Assembly: GCF_009728995.1 (NCBI RefSeq)
Contig: NZ_VTZW01000016.1
Coordinates: 392,421 to 456,420 of the forward strand
Length of the DNA: 64,000 nucleotides
Source: Streptomonospora sp. PA3
Lineage (GTDB): Bacteria; Actinomycetota; Actinomycetes; Streptosporangiales; Streptosporangiaceae
Direction of reading: 5' to 3'
Shown here: one piece after another, positions 44,693-54,526 of the stretch
Layout of the letters: every line of letters begins with the position of its first letter
How positions within the stretch are numbered: the stretch's first letter is position 1
Position numbers and translations under genes: made by a program
Notes under the pieces: model-generated
Seen by the model: the letters and a program-made list of their open reading frames with translations, nothing else
Told to the model about the DNA's origin: nothing
The model's database searches: none

Positions 44693-45985
44693 ATGCTCGC
44701 GCCCTACCGCCGGCTCTTCGCGGTCGATCACGTGCCCGCTCTGCTGTTCTGGTCGCTGTTCGCACGGCTGCAGCTGGGCGGCCTGCCGATCGCCGTCACG
44801 TTCCTGGTCGCCGGGTGGACGGGATCCTACGGACTGGCCGGGCTCGTCGCCGGCGGGCTGACGGTGGGCACGGCCGTCGCCGGGCCGGTGCGCGGGCGGC
44901 TCGCCGACCGCGGCTCCAAGGCGCGGCTGCTGCTCAGCTCGGCCGCGGTTTACGGCGCCGGACTGCTCCTGCTGGCGCTGCTGCCCGCGCCGCTGTGGTG
45001 GGCGGCGGTCCCGCTGGCGCTGGCGACGGGGCTGTTCCAGCCGCCGGCCACCCAGATCGCCCGGTCGATCTGGCCGCGCATCACCTCCGGCCCCACCCGC
45101 CAGACCATGTTCGCCGCCGAAGCGACGCTGCAGGAGCTGCTGTTCATCGCCGGGCCGCTGCTGGCCGCGGCCACGGTGGCGCTGGCCGGCGGGCGCGCCG
45201 CCGTGGCGGTGATGGCCGTCCTGCCGTGCCTGGGCGCCGCCGGTTTCGCCTGGAGCCTGCGCCGCGCGGGCCTGTCGGCGCCCCAGCCCGATGAGGAGGA
45301 GCACGGCGCGGCCCCGGCGCGCGCCCGCTCCCTGCTGCTGAACCCGCGGATCAGCCTGGTGCTGGCGATGACCTCCCTGCTGGCCGCGGGGCTGGGCGCC
45401 GTGGACCTGACCATGGTGGCCTGGGCGCGCGAACTCGGCTCCCCCGGCTACGCCGGAGCGCTGATGGCGGTCTACGCCGCGGGATCGGCCGTCGGCGGGC
45501 TGCTCTCGGGCACCTTCACCGGGCCGCCGCGGCTGGCGCTGCGGGCGTGGGGCGCAGCTGCGGGCGCGGCGCTGCTCGTCCCCCTGCTGCCGCCGCTGCT
45601 GCACCTGCCCACACCCTGGATGCTGGCGCCGGTGCTGTTCGCGGGCGGCCTGGCGATCGCCCCCACCATCGCCGCGGTGACCGAGCGGATGGGCGGCGTC
45701 GCTCCGGAGCGGCGCCGGGGGGAGGCCTACGGCTGGCTCTCCTCAGCCATCACGGGCGGGATCGCGGTGGCCGCGCCGATGACCGGCTGGCTCATCGACC
45801 TCGGCGGGATCGCCGCCGGGGCGGCCGGGGCCGCCGCCGCGGCCACCGTGGCGGCGCTGGCCTCGCTGCGGCTGCGCCCCGCCGCTGCGAGCGCTCCGCC
45901 TGCCGCTACCGCTACCAGACGGGCGGCCGGCGGAGGGCCCACGGGCGCACCGCCTCCAGCTGGGCCGCCAGCGAAAGCAGAGTAG
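44693..45985 (+). CDS. MFS transporter (12-helix)
   Basis: 430 residues with twelve hydrophobic segments. Motif A-like GPVRGRLADRGSKARLLL follows helix 2, and a Glu/Ala-rich central loop (SAPQPDEEEHGAAPARA) splits the halves. The tail is Ala/Pro-rich and ends 74 bases inside the convergent amidase gene. TACGAT ends six bases before the ATG, so the mRNA may be leaderless. Substrate unknown; general similarity to drug-type exporters. Confidence 0.85.
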   Translation: MLAPYRRLFAVDHVPALLFWSLFARLQLGGLPIAVTFLVAGWTGSYGLAGLVAGGLTVGTAVAGPVRGRLADRGSKARLLLSSAAVYGAGLLLLALLPAPLWWAAVPLALATGLFQPPATQIARSIWPRITSGPTRQTMFAAEATLQELLFIAGPLLAAATVALAGGRAAVAVMAVLPCLGAAGFAWSLRRAGLSAPQPDEEEHGAAPARARSLLLNPRISLVLAMTSLLAAGLGAVDLTMVAWARELGSPGYAGALMAVYAAGSAVGGLLSGTFTGPPRLALRAWGAAAGAALLVPLLPPLLHLPTPWMLAPVLFAGGLAIAPTIAAVTERMGGVAPERRRGEAYGWLSSAITGGIAVAAPMTGWLIDLGGIAAGAAGAAAAATVAALASLRLRPAAASAPPAATATRRAAGGGPTGAPPPAGPPAKAE

Positions 45986-47330
45986 GCTCGCCGCCCGGCC
46001 TGCCCATGAAGCTGACGCCCGCGGGCAGCCCCTCGGGACTCCAGTACAGCGGGACGCTCACCGCCGGCTGGCCGGTGATGTTGGCGATCGAGGTGAACGG
46101 GGCGTACTCGGTCATCCGGCGGAAGTCCTCGGCCGGGTCGCCGCCGAAGTGGCCGATGGGGACCGGCAGCTTGGCCACCGTCGGGCTGAGCACCGCGTCA
46201 TAGGGCAGCATCTGCGGCAGCGCTGCGCGCCCGGCGTTCTGCAGCCGGCCGGCGGCGCGCATGTAAGCCGCGATCGAGGAGTCGGCCGCGCGCTCGCGCA
46301 GCCAGCGGGTGAGCGGGCGCAGCCGGTGCTCGTCGGCCGGATCGACCGGCTCGGCGGCCGCCAGTCCCGCCCACACCAGCGCGAAGTCCTCCAGCAGATC
46401 GGCGTCGAAGGGCGGATCGATCTCCTCGACGTCGTGGCCCAGTTCGACCAGCAGCTTGGCCGCGTCCTCGTAGGCGGCCGAGACCTCGGGGTCGACCCCG
46501 GCGCCGGGCACCGGGGAGGTGCCGAAGCGGGCGATGCGCAGCCTGCCCGGCTCGCGCAGCGCATAGCCGACGAACGTCTCGCCGACGGGCAGCGCCGGTG
46601 CGGTGAAGTGGTCTCCGGGGCGGTTGACCGAGATGATGTCCAGCAGCAGCGCGGCGTCGGCCACGGTACGGGCGATCGAACCCGCGGTGGCCAGCCCGGT
46701 GAAGTCGGGTTTGGTGGGCCCCGAGGTCACCCGGCCGCGGCTGGGCTTGATGCCGAACACGCCGCAGGCGCCGGCCGGGATGCGGATGGACCCGCCGCCG
46801 TCGCTGGCGTGGGCGGCCGGGGCCAGGCCCGCGGCCACGGCGGCGGCCGCGCCGCCGCTGGAGCCCCCGGCCGAGCGGGAGGTGTCCCACGGGGTGCGGG
46901 CGGCGGGGGCGAGGTCGTTCTCGGTGTAGCAGGAGCAGCCGAACTCGGGGGTGTTGGTCTTGCCGGTGATCACGGCTCCGGCGGCGCGCAGCTCGGCCAC
47001 CACGTCGGAGTCGGCGTCGGCGACGCGGTCGGCGTGCAGGGCCGATCCGCGGGTGTAGGCCATGCCCGCCACCGGGTCCAGGTCCTTGACGGGGATGGGC
47101 ACGCCCAGCAGCGGCGGCGGCTCGCCGGGCGTGTCGGAAAGCGCCTCCTCCTCGGCCTTTCGGGCCTGATCGCGGGCTGATTCCTCCGCAACCGCAATGA
47201 ACGCCCCGAGCTGCTCGTTGAGCCGCCCGATGCGCGTGAGGTAGTGCTCGGTGATCTCCGTCGGGGAGAGCTCGCGGCGGCGGACGGCCTCGGCCTGCTG
47301 AATCGCCGTCAGCTCGTGGATCTCGGCCAT
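45912..47330 (-). CDS. Amidase-signature hydrolase
   Basis: 472 residues. The Ser-cisSer-Lys triad can be read: Lys82 in PIPVKDLDPV, a cis-Ser in SAGGSSGGAAAAVAAGLA (157/158) and nucleophile Ser181 in SDGGGSIRIPAG. FGIKPSRGRV follows, as in the family. It hydrolyses an unknown amide, perhaps a carboxamide used as nitrogen source; GatA is unlikely because gatB/gatC are not nearby. Convergent and overlapping by 74 bases with the MFS gene. Confidence 0.9.
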   Translation of the reverse strand: MAEIHELTAIQQAEAVRRRELSPTEITEHYLTRIGRLNEQLGAFIAVAEESARDQARKAEEEALSDTPGEPPPLLGVPIPVKDLDPVAGMAYTRGSALHADRVADADSDVVAELRAAGAVITGKTNTPEFGCSCYTENDLAPAARTPWDTSRSAGGSSGGAAAAVAAGLAPAAHASDGGGSIRIPAGACGVFGIKPSRGRVTSGPTKPDFTGLATAGSIARTVADAALLLDIISVNRPGDHFTAPALPVGETFVGYALREPGRLRIARFGTSPVPGAGVDPEVSAAYEDAAKLLVELGHDVEEIDPPFDADLLEDFALVWAGLAAAEPVDPADEHRLRPLTRWLRERAADSSIAAYMRAAGRLQNAGRAALPQMLPYDAVLSPTVAKLPVPIGHFGGDPAEDFRRMTEYAPFTSIANITGQPAVSVPLYWSPEGLPAGVSFMGRPGGEPTLLSLAAQLEAVRPWALRRPPVW

Positions 47331-47516
47331 GTGATCAGAGCGTAGTCCGCAACAGGCGGTGTTAGAACCGCGCGGTACGGGGACGTTTATCGACGGGCCT
47401 CTCTAGAGAACCGCGGGGAGAGGGCAGTCTTTCCCCGGAGCAACCCTGCGTACACGTGAGAAAGCACCCCATGACGGGGAAGTAAAGTGTGAGATTCGAT
47501 GTACTAGGACTCGCAT

Positions 47517-48347
47517 ATGGATCGAACTACTCTTTCCAGCGTGGATTCGGCAACCTCGGCAACCTCAGTCAACGGCGCCGCGCAGCAGAGCCGCTCCGGT
47601 TCGCCCTTCGTCACCTCCCGCACGACGAGTTCCCCTGGTACCCGCGGCTCCGGCGCCGCAGCCCGCAAGACCTACGGCGCGCTGGCCTCGGCGTCGGGCC
47701 GGCGCTGGCTGATCCGCCTGTCCTCCGCCGCCGCCCTCGGGGCGGCCGGCGGATTCCTGACCGCCGACTGGCGGCTGGGCGCCACCCTCGCCGCCGCCGC
47801 GCTCGTCGCCTTCATCGTCCACGCCTCCCGGCGCCACTCCGAGGTTCCGCGCTGGCGCAGGCCCTCGGCCGCCCAGCGCCGCACCGAAGCCCAGCTTCGC
47901 GTCATGAACCGCCTGGGCTACCGCGTGCTGCACGCCCGCGGCATCCCCGGCGGCAACGGTCAGATCGACCACTTCATCGTGGGGCGGCGCGGCGCGTTCG
48001 CCATCGACTCCGAGTCCTGGGACAAGCGCTTGCCGGTGCGCAACAAACTCGAGAAGCTCTACCACGGCAAGTTCTCCAAGAACGAGCGGATCGACGAGGC
48101 GCTTGAGGAGGCCCGCGCCGCCGAGCGCCTGATCAGCGAGCACCTCGGGCGCGAGATCAGCGTGCGCGCCTCGCTCGCCGTCTACGGCCCCAGCCTGCCC
48201 TGGGACAGCCACAACCTGCGCGGCGTCGACGTCATCGCCGGAACCAAGGTCCGCAAGTGGCTGCGCAGCAGCAAGGGGCAGCTCAGCGACCGGGAGATCG
48301 AGGAGATCGCCCAGACCGCCGAGAAGGTGCTGCCCGCCCGCTATTGA
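47517..48347 (+). CDS. Nuclease-related (NERD) domain membrane protein
   Basis: 276 residues. A Ser/Thr-rich N-terminus (about 1-60) and two hydrophobic segments at about 66-102 anchor it. The NERD domain follows from about 120 with EAQLRVMNRLGYRVLHARGI, the catalytic-type motif GGNGQIDHFIVGRRGAFAID and a KLEKLYHGKF segment. NERD proteins belong to the PD-(D/E)xK-like nucleases; the substrate is unknown. TACTAGGAC lies just upstream, so transcription may start close to the ATG. Confidence 0.85.
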   Translation: MDRTTLSSVDSATSATSVNGAAQQSRSGSPFVTSRTTSSPGTRGSGAAARKTYGALASASGRRWLIRLSSAAALGAAGGFLTADWRLGATLAAAALVAFIVHASRRHSEVPRWRRPSAAQRRTEAQLRVMNRLGYRVLHARGIPGGNGQIDHFIVGRRGAFAIDSESWDKRLPVRNKLEKLYHGKFSKNERIDEALEEARAAERLISEHLGREISVRASLAVYGPSLPWDSHNLRGVDVIAGTKVRKWLRSSKGQLSDREIEEIAQTAEKVLPARY

Positions 48348-48590
48348 CGCGGTAGGCCCCTCGCGGCCGGGCCGCCGCCCCGCTCCGTACCCGCCCCTTC
48401 CCCAACGCGCCGAGCCGCCGCGCCCGGCGCGTTCGCTCGTTCGCGGCCGCGGTGCGGGCGATCGGCGCAGTACTGTCTCACCATTCGGACAACCGATCTT
48501 CGGTGCCGAGACGTGTCGGGTCCGCGGCAGGGCTACCATCGTGAGTGGAACACATGTCGTCCACGCTTCTGGCGTCGATGGGAGCACCCC

Positions 48591-50453
48591 ATGCCCGCGC
48601 TGCGCTCACGCACCGTCACCCACGGCAGGAACATGGCCGGCGCGCGCGCCCTCATGCGCGCGTCCGGCGTGGAACGCGAGGACTTCGGCAAGCCGATCGT
48701 CGCGATCGCCAACAGCTTCACGCAGTTCGTGCCGGGCCACGTCCACCTCCGCGAGGTCGCCGACGTCGTAGCCGGCGCCGTGCGCGAGGCCGGCGGGGTG
48801 CCGCGGGAGTTCAACACCATCGCCGTCGACGACGGCATCGCCATGGGCCACGGCGGCATGCTCTACTCGCTGCCCAGCCGCGAACTGATCGCCGACGCCG
48901 TGGAGTACATGGTCAACGCCCACTGCGCCGACGCCCTGGTGTGCGTGTCCAACTGCGACAAGATCACGCCGGGCATGCTGCTGGCCGCGATGCGGCTGAA
49001 CGTCCCCACCGTCTTCGTCTCCGGCGGGCCGATGGAGGCCGGTAAGGCCACCGTCGTCAACGGCACCGCCGTCACCGAGCGCAAGCTCGACCTCATCGAC
49101 GCCATGGTGGCCTCCGCCGACGAGAGCGTCTCCCAGTCCGACCTGGACGCGATGGAGGAGGCGGCCTGCCCCACCTGCGGCTCCTGCTCGGGCATGTTCA
49201 CCGCCAACTCGATGAACTGCCTGACCGAGGCCATGGGCCTGGCGCTGCCGGGCAACGGCACGGTGCTGGCCACCCACGTCGCCCGCAAGCGCCTCTACGA
49301 GGACGCCGGGCGCCTGGTCGTCGAGGTCGCCCGCCGCTACTACGAGCAGGACGACTCCTCCGTGCTGCCCCTGTCGATCGCCTCGCCCGCGGCCTTCGCC
49401 AACGCCATGGCGCTGGACATCGCGATGGGCGGCTCCACCAACACGATCCTGCACCTGCTGGCGGCCGCCACCGAGGCGGGCGTGAAGTTCGGCCTGCCCG
49501 ACATCGACGAACTCTCCCGCCGGGTGCCCTGCCTGTGCAAGGTCGCGCCCAACACCGACAAGTACCACATCGAGGACGTGCACCGGGCCGGCGGCATCCC
49601 CGCCATCATGGGCGAACTGGCCCGCGGCGGGCTGCTGGACACCTCGGTGCCCACCGTCCACGGCGCCACCCTGGGCGAGTACCTGCAGCGCTGGGACATC
49701 GCCGTCGACACCTGCGCCGAGGACGCCCGCGAGCTGTTCCACGCCGCCCCCGGCGGCAAGCGCACCACCAAGGCCTACTCCCAGAACGTCCGCTGGGAGA
49801 CCCTCGACACCGACCGCGAGGCCGGCTGCGTGCGCGACGTCGCCCACGCCTACACCGCCGACGGCGGGCTGGCGGTCCTCTACGGCAACCTCGCTCCCGA
49901 CGGCGCGATCGTCAAGACCGCGGGGGTCGAGGAGGAGCTGCTCACCTTCACCGGGCCGGCGAAGGTGTTCGAGAGCCAGGAGGATGCCGTCGACGGCATC
50001 CTGAACAAGCGGATCGAGCCCGGCGACGTGGTCGTCATCCGCTACGAGGGCCCCAAGGGCGGGCCGGGCATGCAGGAGATGCTCTATCCGACGAGCTTCC
50101 TGAAGGGCCGCGGACTGGGCAAGTCCTGCGCGCTGATCACCGACGGCCGCTTCTCCGGCGGGACCTCGGGACTGTCCATCGGCCACGCCTCGCCCGAGGC
50201 GGCCCAGGGCGGCGACATCGCGCTGGTGCGCGAGGGCGACACCGTGGTCATCGACATCCCCAACCGGACGCTGCAGCTGGACGTGCCCGCCGCGGAGCTG
50301 GACTCCCGGCGCGAGGAACTGCTCGGCGAGCTGGGGACCTTCCGCCCCCGCGACCGGGAGCGCCCGGTCACCCAGGCGCTGCGCGCCTATGCGGCGATGG
50401 CCACCTCCGCCTCCACGGGCGCGGCGCGCGACGTCGCCCAGGTGGAGCGGTAG
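48591..50453 (+). CDS. ilvD: Dihydroxy-acid dehydratase
   Basis: Third step of valine/isoleucine synthesis, a [2Fe-2S] or [4Fe-4S] dehydratase in the cytosol. 620 residues with cluster cysteines in [10 protein letters not shown] and [16 protein letters not shown], and the C-terminal [23 protein letters not shown] 48591 ([16 protein letters not shown]) follows GGGAGC; the frame opens earlier at 48513. Other ilv genes are not adjacent. Ends before a hairpin at 50478. Confidence 0.96.
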   Translation: MPALRSRTVTHGRNMAGARALMRASGVEREDFGKPIVAIANSFTQFVPGHVHLREVADVVAGAVREAGGVPREFNTIAVDDGIAMGHGGMLYSLPSRELIADAVEYMVNAHCADALVCVSNCDKITPGMLLAAMRLNVPTVFVSGGPMEAGKATVVNGTAVTERKLDLIDAMVASADESVSQSDLDAMEEAACPTCGSCSGMFTANSMNCLTEAMGLALPGNGTVLATHVARKRLYEDAGRLVVEVARRYYEQDDSSVLPLSIASPAAFANAMALDIAMGGSTNTILHLLAAATEAGVKFGLPDIDELSRRVPCLCKVAPNTDKYHIEDVHRAGGIPAIMGELARGGLLDTSVPTVHGATLGEYLQRWDIAVDTCAEDARELFHAAPGGKRTTKAYSQNVRWETLDTDREAGCVRDVAHAYTADGGLAVLYGNLAPDGAIVKTAGVEEELLTFTGPAKVFESQEDAVDGILNKRIEPGDVVVIRYEGPKGGPGMQEMLYPTSFLKGRGLGKSCALITDGRFSGGTSGLSIGHASPEAAQGGDIALVREGDTVVIDIPNRTLQLDVPAAELDSRREELLGELGTFRPRDRERPVTQALRAYAAMATSASTGAARDVAQVER

Positions 50454-50477
50454 GCCCGCTCGGCCGGCGGCCGCGCT

Positions 50478-50502
50478 GCGGTGCGGGGGCGCCCCGCACC
50501 GC
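50478..50502. terminator. Bidirectional terminator after ilvD
   Basis: Perfect 11-base arms GCGGTGCGGGG (50478-50488) and CCCCGCACCGC (50492-50502) with a 3-base loop, between ilvD and the convergent FmdB-type gene. Confidence 0.8.
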
Positions 50503-50612
50503 GGCACGCCGAGGGTGCTCCCGGGGGCCGCTCCCGGCGCTGACGCCGAACGCGCAGGCACCTCTGCGGACGCCGAAGCACCCCCGGCGGCGCGGGCGCC
50601 CCGGGGCGGGAC

Positions 50613-50813
50613 TCACCCGCAGCAGGCTCCGCCGCAGCAGCCGCCGGCCGCGGCCGGTGCCTCGGCGACGCCGCCGACTGCGACGGTGGACAGCAGCTTC
50701 ACGGTGTCGTCGTGCCCGCGGGAGCACATCGCGGGCTCCGTCGACTCCGCCATGGGACGGGAGCGTTCGAACGTCTCGCCGCATTCGCGGCAGCGGTACT
50801 CGTAGCGTGGCAT
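50613..50813 (-). CDS. FmdB-family zinc ribbon protein
   Basis: 66 residues: PRYEYRCRECGETFERSRPM, then a CSRGH pair, a short VKLLSTVAVGG and the tail GGCCGGACCG. The first CxxC pair and the second Cys/His region form the FmdB (CxxC-CxxC) zinc ribbon. The extra CCGGACC cysteines at the end are common to the family and may bind metal. Function unknown. The start has no clear Shine-Dalgarno. Confidence 0.85.
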   Translation of the reverse strand: MPRYEYRCRECGETFERSRPMAESTEPAMCSRGHDDTVKLLSTVAVGGVAEAPAAAGGCCGGACCG

Positions 50814-50937
50814 GAGCATAAGGATAAGCGCCCGGCGGCGCCCGCGCTGGGGCGCCCTGCCGCCGGGCCCCGGCAGGCGACGAGCGCGACGCGCCCCCGC
50901 CTCTCGGCGCGGACGCGTCGCGCTGCCGCTGCGTGTG

Positions 50938-51483
50938 TCAGGCCGCGGCCCGGGCCATGTACGGTGCCCACTGCGGATCGCCGTGGTTCTCACCGTTGAT
51001 CAGGCGCCAGTGCAGGCCGCGGGGGACGGTGGGGGTCACGTTCAGCTTCCAGCCGAGTTCGTCGAGCAGGCGGTCGGCCTTGCGGTGGTTGCATGTTTTG
51101 CAGGAGGCCACTACGTTCTCCCAGACGTGCGCACCGCCGCGGCTGCGGGGAATGACGTGGTCGATGGTCTCGGCCCGCTTGCCGCAGTAGGCGCAGTGGT
51201 TGCCGTCGCGCCGCATCAGCGCCACCCGTGTCAGCGGGACACGGCGCCGGTACGGGACCCTGATGTAGCGCCGGAGCCGGATGACCGAGGGCACCGACAA
51301 CGCGGTGGTGGCCGAGTGCAGGGCGGTTCCGCCGGCGTCGCCGTGCACCACCTCGGCCTTGTCCCGCAGGACGAGCAGGATGGCCCGGCGCAGCGGTACG
51401 GTCGTCAGCGGCTCGTAACTGGCGTTGAGCAGCAGCACGTGGCGGTGAATTGTGCCGCCCTCCGTACTGCGCGCGCTGCTCAC
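50938..51483 (-). CDS. HNH endonuclease-domain protein
   Basis: 181 residues from GTG 51483 with AGGAGAAG upstream. The HNH domain reads CAYCGKRAETIDHVIPRSRG, then GAHVWENVVASCKTCNHRKA, with two CxxC zinc pairs. LLLNASYEPLTTVPLRRAIL before it is the usual N-terminal part of the actinobacterial single-domain HNH family. It is not attached to an element here and probably has a housekeeping role; function unknown. Confidence 0.88.
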   Translation of the reverse strand: MSSARSTEGGTIHRHVLLLNASYEPLTTVPLRRAILLVLRDKAEVVHGDAGGTALHSATTALSVPSVIRLRRYIRVPYRRRVPLTRVALMRRDGNHCAYCGKRAETIDHVIPRSRGGAHVWENVVASCKTCNHRKADRLLDELGWKLNVTPTVPRGLHWRLINGENHGDPQWAPYMARAAA

Positions 51484-51779
51484 GGCTTCTCCTCGGCCGT
51501 CGGGGACAACGGCCGTGTCTCTTCCCCGGCAAGCCGATCGGCCAGCCAGGAGGCCTCCTTGTCGACCGGCCGGACGACCGGTGCTGTTCGCGTTGCCACA
51601 CGGACCTCCCGTGGGTGGTTCCCGCCGAGTAACGTCCCGCATTCAGTTTGCTTGGTCGGACCGCTCCGCCGCCACCCTAATTATGCGTAGGCAGCGAAAA
51701 CCAGCGGGTGATCCATGATCGTCCACAGGCGTCCCGAAGGATCCGAGGCACGCCGCGCCCGGCGGATAGAGTTCTGGAC

Positions 51780-53888
51780 ATGCCTGAACCTCGCTACCCC
51801 GCTGCCGAGCGCGCCGAGTGCCAGGAGGAACTCCACGGGCACCGCGTCGCCGACCCCTACCGCTGGCTGGAGGATCCCCGCTCCCCGCAGACCAAGGAGT
51901 GGAGCGACGCCCAGGACGCGCTCTACAGCGCCCAGGCGGCGCGGTGGCAGGACCGGGACCGCTTCACCGCCGACATCCAGGAGCTGCTGGGCGCCGGGTT
52001 CGTCGGCGCCCCCTGCTGGCGGGGCGAGCGCCGCCTGTTCATGCGGCGCACCGCCGAGCAGGAGCACGGGGTGCTGTACGCCGCCGATCCCGGCCCCGGC
52101 GGCGCACCCGTCGAGCGCGCGCTGATCGACCCGGTGGCGCTCGACCCGGGCGGCGACACCACGCTGGACTCCTGGCGGCCCGATCTGGAGGGGCGGCTGC
52201 TGGCGTATCAGATCTCGGCGGGCGGCGACGAGGAGTCGCTGCTGCGGGTCATGGACATCGACACGGGCGAGGTCGTGGACGGCCCCATCGACCGGTGCCG
52301 CTACTCCCCGGTGGCATGGCTGCCCGGCGGCGAGGCCTTCTACTACGTGCGCCGGCTGCCGCCGGACGCGGTGCCCGAGGGCGAGGAGCAGTACCACCGC
52401 CGGGTCTACCTGCACCGCATCGGCACGCCCACCGACCAGGACGTGCTTGTCTTCGGCACCGGACGGGACAAGACCGAGCACTACGGGCTGCAGGTCAGCC
52501 GCGACGGCCGCTGGCTGGTGCTGACCGCCGCCAAGGGCACGTCGGCGAGCAACGACGCCTGGCTCGCCGATCTGGCCGCGGACGGCTGGGAGCGGCCGCG
52601 CTTCGTGCCCGTCCAGGTGGGTGTCGACGCCGAGGCCGTGCCGTCGGTGGGCCGCGACGGCCGGCTGTACGTCTTCACCGATCGCGGCGCCCCGCGCGGA
52701 CGGCTGTGCGTGGCCGACCCGCGCACTCCCGGCGCCGAGCACTGGCACACGCTCGTGGCGGCCGACGCCGACGCTGTCCTCATGGACTACGCGATTCTGG
52801 ACGGGCCGGAACTCGACGAAGGCGTACTGCTCGTCTCCTGGCGGCGCCACGCCATCAGCGAGGTGACCGTGCACGACCTGGCGACCGGGCGCCGGCGCGG
52901 AGCCGTGGAACTGCCCGGGCTCGGCTCGGTCGGCGGCCTGATGGAGCGGCCTGAAGGCGGGCACCAGGCGTGGTTCGGCTACAGCGACACCACCTCGCCG
53001 ACCGCCGTCTACACCTACGACGCCCGCACCGGGGAGCTGGCGCTGTGGGACGCCGCTCCGGGCGCGCCCGAGGTGCCCGACGTGCGCACCGAGCAGGTCT
53101 CCTTTCCCTCGCGCGACGGCACCGCGGTGCACATGCTGGTGGTCTCCCCCGCCGGCGAGCCGCGCCCGCGCCCGGCCGTCCTCTACGGCTACGGGGGCTT
53201 TCGGATCTCGATGACGCCGGGCTACTCCGCCACGGCGCTGAGCTGGGTGCGCGCGGGAGGCGTCTATGCGGTCGCGAGCCTGCGCGGCGGGCTGGAGGAG
53301 GGCGAGGAGTGGCACCGCGCCGGCATGCTCGGCGCCAAGCAGAACGTCTTCGACGACTGCCTGGCCGCGGCCGAGTACCTGGTCCGCAGCGGGCGCACCA
53401 CGCCCGACCGGCTCTCGGTGATGGGCGGCAGCAACGGCGGGCTCCTGGTCGGCGCCGCCGTCACCCAGCGCCCCGACCTCTTCGCCGCGGCCGTGTGCTC
53501 CGCGCCGCTGCTGGACATGGTGCGCTACGAGCGCTTCGGCCTGGGCGAGCTGTGGAACGTGGAGTACGGCAGCGCCGAGGACCCCGAGGCGCTGTCCTGG
53601 CTGCTGGCCTACTCCCCCTACCACCGGGTCCGCCCGGGCACGGCGTATCCGGCCACCCTGTTCACCGTCTTCGACAACGACACCCGGGTCGACCCCATGC
53701 ACGCCCGCAAGATGTGCGCCGCGCTGCAGCATGCCACCACCGCCCCACTGGAGGAGCGCCCCATCCTCCTGCGCCGGGAGTCCGAGGTCGGCCACAGCTC
53801 CCGGTCGGTCTCACGCACGGTCGGCCTCAGCGCCGACCAGCTTGCCTTCCTGGCGCACCACACCGGCCTGGAGGACGGCCCGACGTGA
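51780..53888 (+). CDS. Prolyl oligopeptidase family serine peptidase (S9A)
   Basis: 702 residues. A seven-bladed propeller (about 70-420) covers the active site, and the C-terminal alpha/beta-hydrolase has nucleophile Ser551 in GGSNGGLLVG, Asp638 in NDTRVDP and His in VGHSSRS. VADPYRWLEDPRSPQTKEW at the N-terminus matches the family. Cleaves after Pro in short peptides, cytosolic; no signal peptide. TAGAGT ends seven bases before the ATG, so the mRNA is probably leaderless. Confidence 0.94.
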   Translation: MPEPRYPAAERAECQEELHGHRVADPYRWLEDPRSPQTKEWSDAQDALYSAQAARWQDRDRFTADIQELLGAGFVGAPCWRGERRLFMRRTAEQEHGVLYAADPGPGGAPVERALIDPVALDPGGDTTLDSWRPDLEGRLLAYQISAGGDEESLLRVMDIDTGEVVDGPIDRCRYSPVAWLPGGEAFYYVRRLPPDAVPEGEEQYHRRVYLHRIGTPTDQDVLVFGTGRDKTEHYGLQVSRDGRWLVLTAAKGTSASNDAWLADLAADGWERPRFVPVQVGVDAEAVPSVGRDGRLYVFTDRGAPRGRLCVADPRTPGAEHWHTLVAADADAVLMDYAILDGPELDEGVLLVSWRRHAISEVTVHDLATGRRRGAVELPGLGSVGGLMERPEGGHQAWFGYSDTTSPTAVYTYDARTGELALWDAAPGAPEVPDVRTEQVSFPSRDGTAVHMLVVSPAGEPRPRPAVLYGYGGFRISMTPGYSATALSWVRAGGVYAVASLRGGLEEGEEWHRAGMLGAKQNVFDDCLAAAEYLVRSGRTTPDRLSVMGGSNGGLLVGAAVTQRPDLFAAAVCSAPLLDMVRYERFGLGELWNVEYGSAEDPEALSWLLAYSPYHRVRPGTAYPATLFTVFDNDTRVDPMHARKMCAALQHATTAPLEERPILLRRESEVGHSSRSVSRTVGLSADQLAFLAHHTGLEDGPT

Positions 53889-54001
53889 CCGAGCGCACGC
53901 GTCGGGCGCACGTCCCCGGCGGCACCGCGGCGCGCGCCGCCCGATAGCGTGAGCACGCGGGCAGGTGCCCGGCCGTGTCGCCGTTGGGAGGGTGGACAAC
54001 C

Positions 54002-54466
54002 GTGGTGGAGGCCGCTACGCAGGCGGAGGCGTCGCAGACGGCTGCCGGAGGGCCGCGCCGGCACGTCTTCCACGCCCAGGTGCGCTTCGCCGACCTGGAT
54101 CCGCTGAACCACGTCAACAACGTGCGGATGTTGACCTACCTGGAGGACGCCCGCATCGCCTTCCTGCGCCCGGACTTCGGGCCGGGCCGACCCGGCCCGC
54201 TGGGCGGCCTGGTCGTGGCCCGCCACGAGATCGACTACCTCAGGCCGATCCTCATGCGCACCGAGCCCGTCCGGGTGGAGACCTGGGTGACCGAGGTCCG
54301 CAACGCCAGCTTCCGGCTGTCCTATGAGATCCGCGACGACGACCACGTCTACGCCCGGGCGGTGTCGGTCCTGGTGGGCTACGACATCGAGGCCCAGTCC
54401 GTGCGCCGCCTCGACCAGCGGGAGCGCGACTACCTCGACGGCTTCCTGCTGCCCGAGGGGGAGTAG
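54002..54466 (+). CDS. Acyl-CoA thioesterase (hot-dog fold)
   Basis: 154 residues from GTG 54002, preceded by GGGAGGG. VRFADLDPLNHVNNVRMLTY is the 4HBT-type motif with the catalytic Asp, followed by EDARIAFLRPDF and VARHEIDYLRPILM. It cleaves the thioester of an unknown acyl-CoA. It lies 113 bases after the peptidase gene and 58 bases before an MFS gene. Confidence 0.9.
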   Translation: MVEAATQAEASQTAAGGPRRHVFHAQVRFADLDPLNHVNNVRMLTYLEDARIAFLRPDFGPGRPGPLGGLVVARHEIDYLRPILMRTEPVRVETWVTEVRNASFRLSYEIRDDDHVYARAVSVLVGYDIEAQSVRRLDQRERDYLDGFLLPEGE

Positions 54467-54526
54467 GCAGGCCCGGGGCCGCCTCCCGCCGCGATGCCGG
54501 CCGAGGGCGCTGGCTAGGCTGGCGTG

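Noticed and set aside
44543-45604. Extension of malQ upstream by 1 kb
   Set aside because: The extra sequence is low complexity and lies over the divergent MFS gene.
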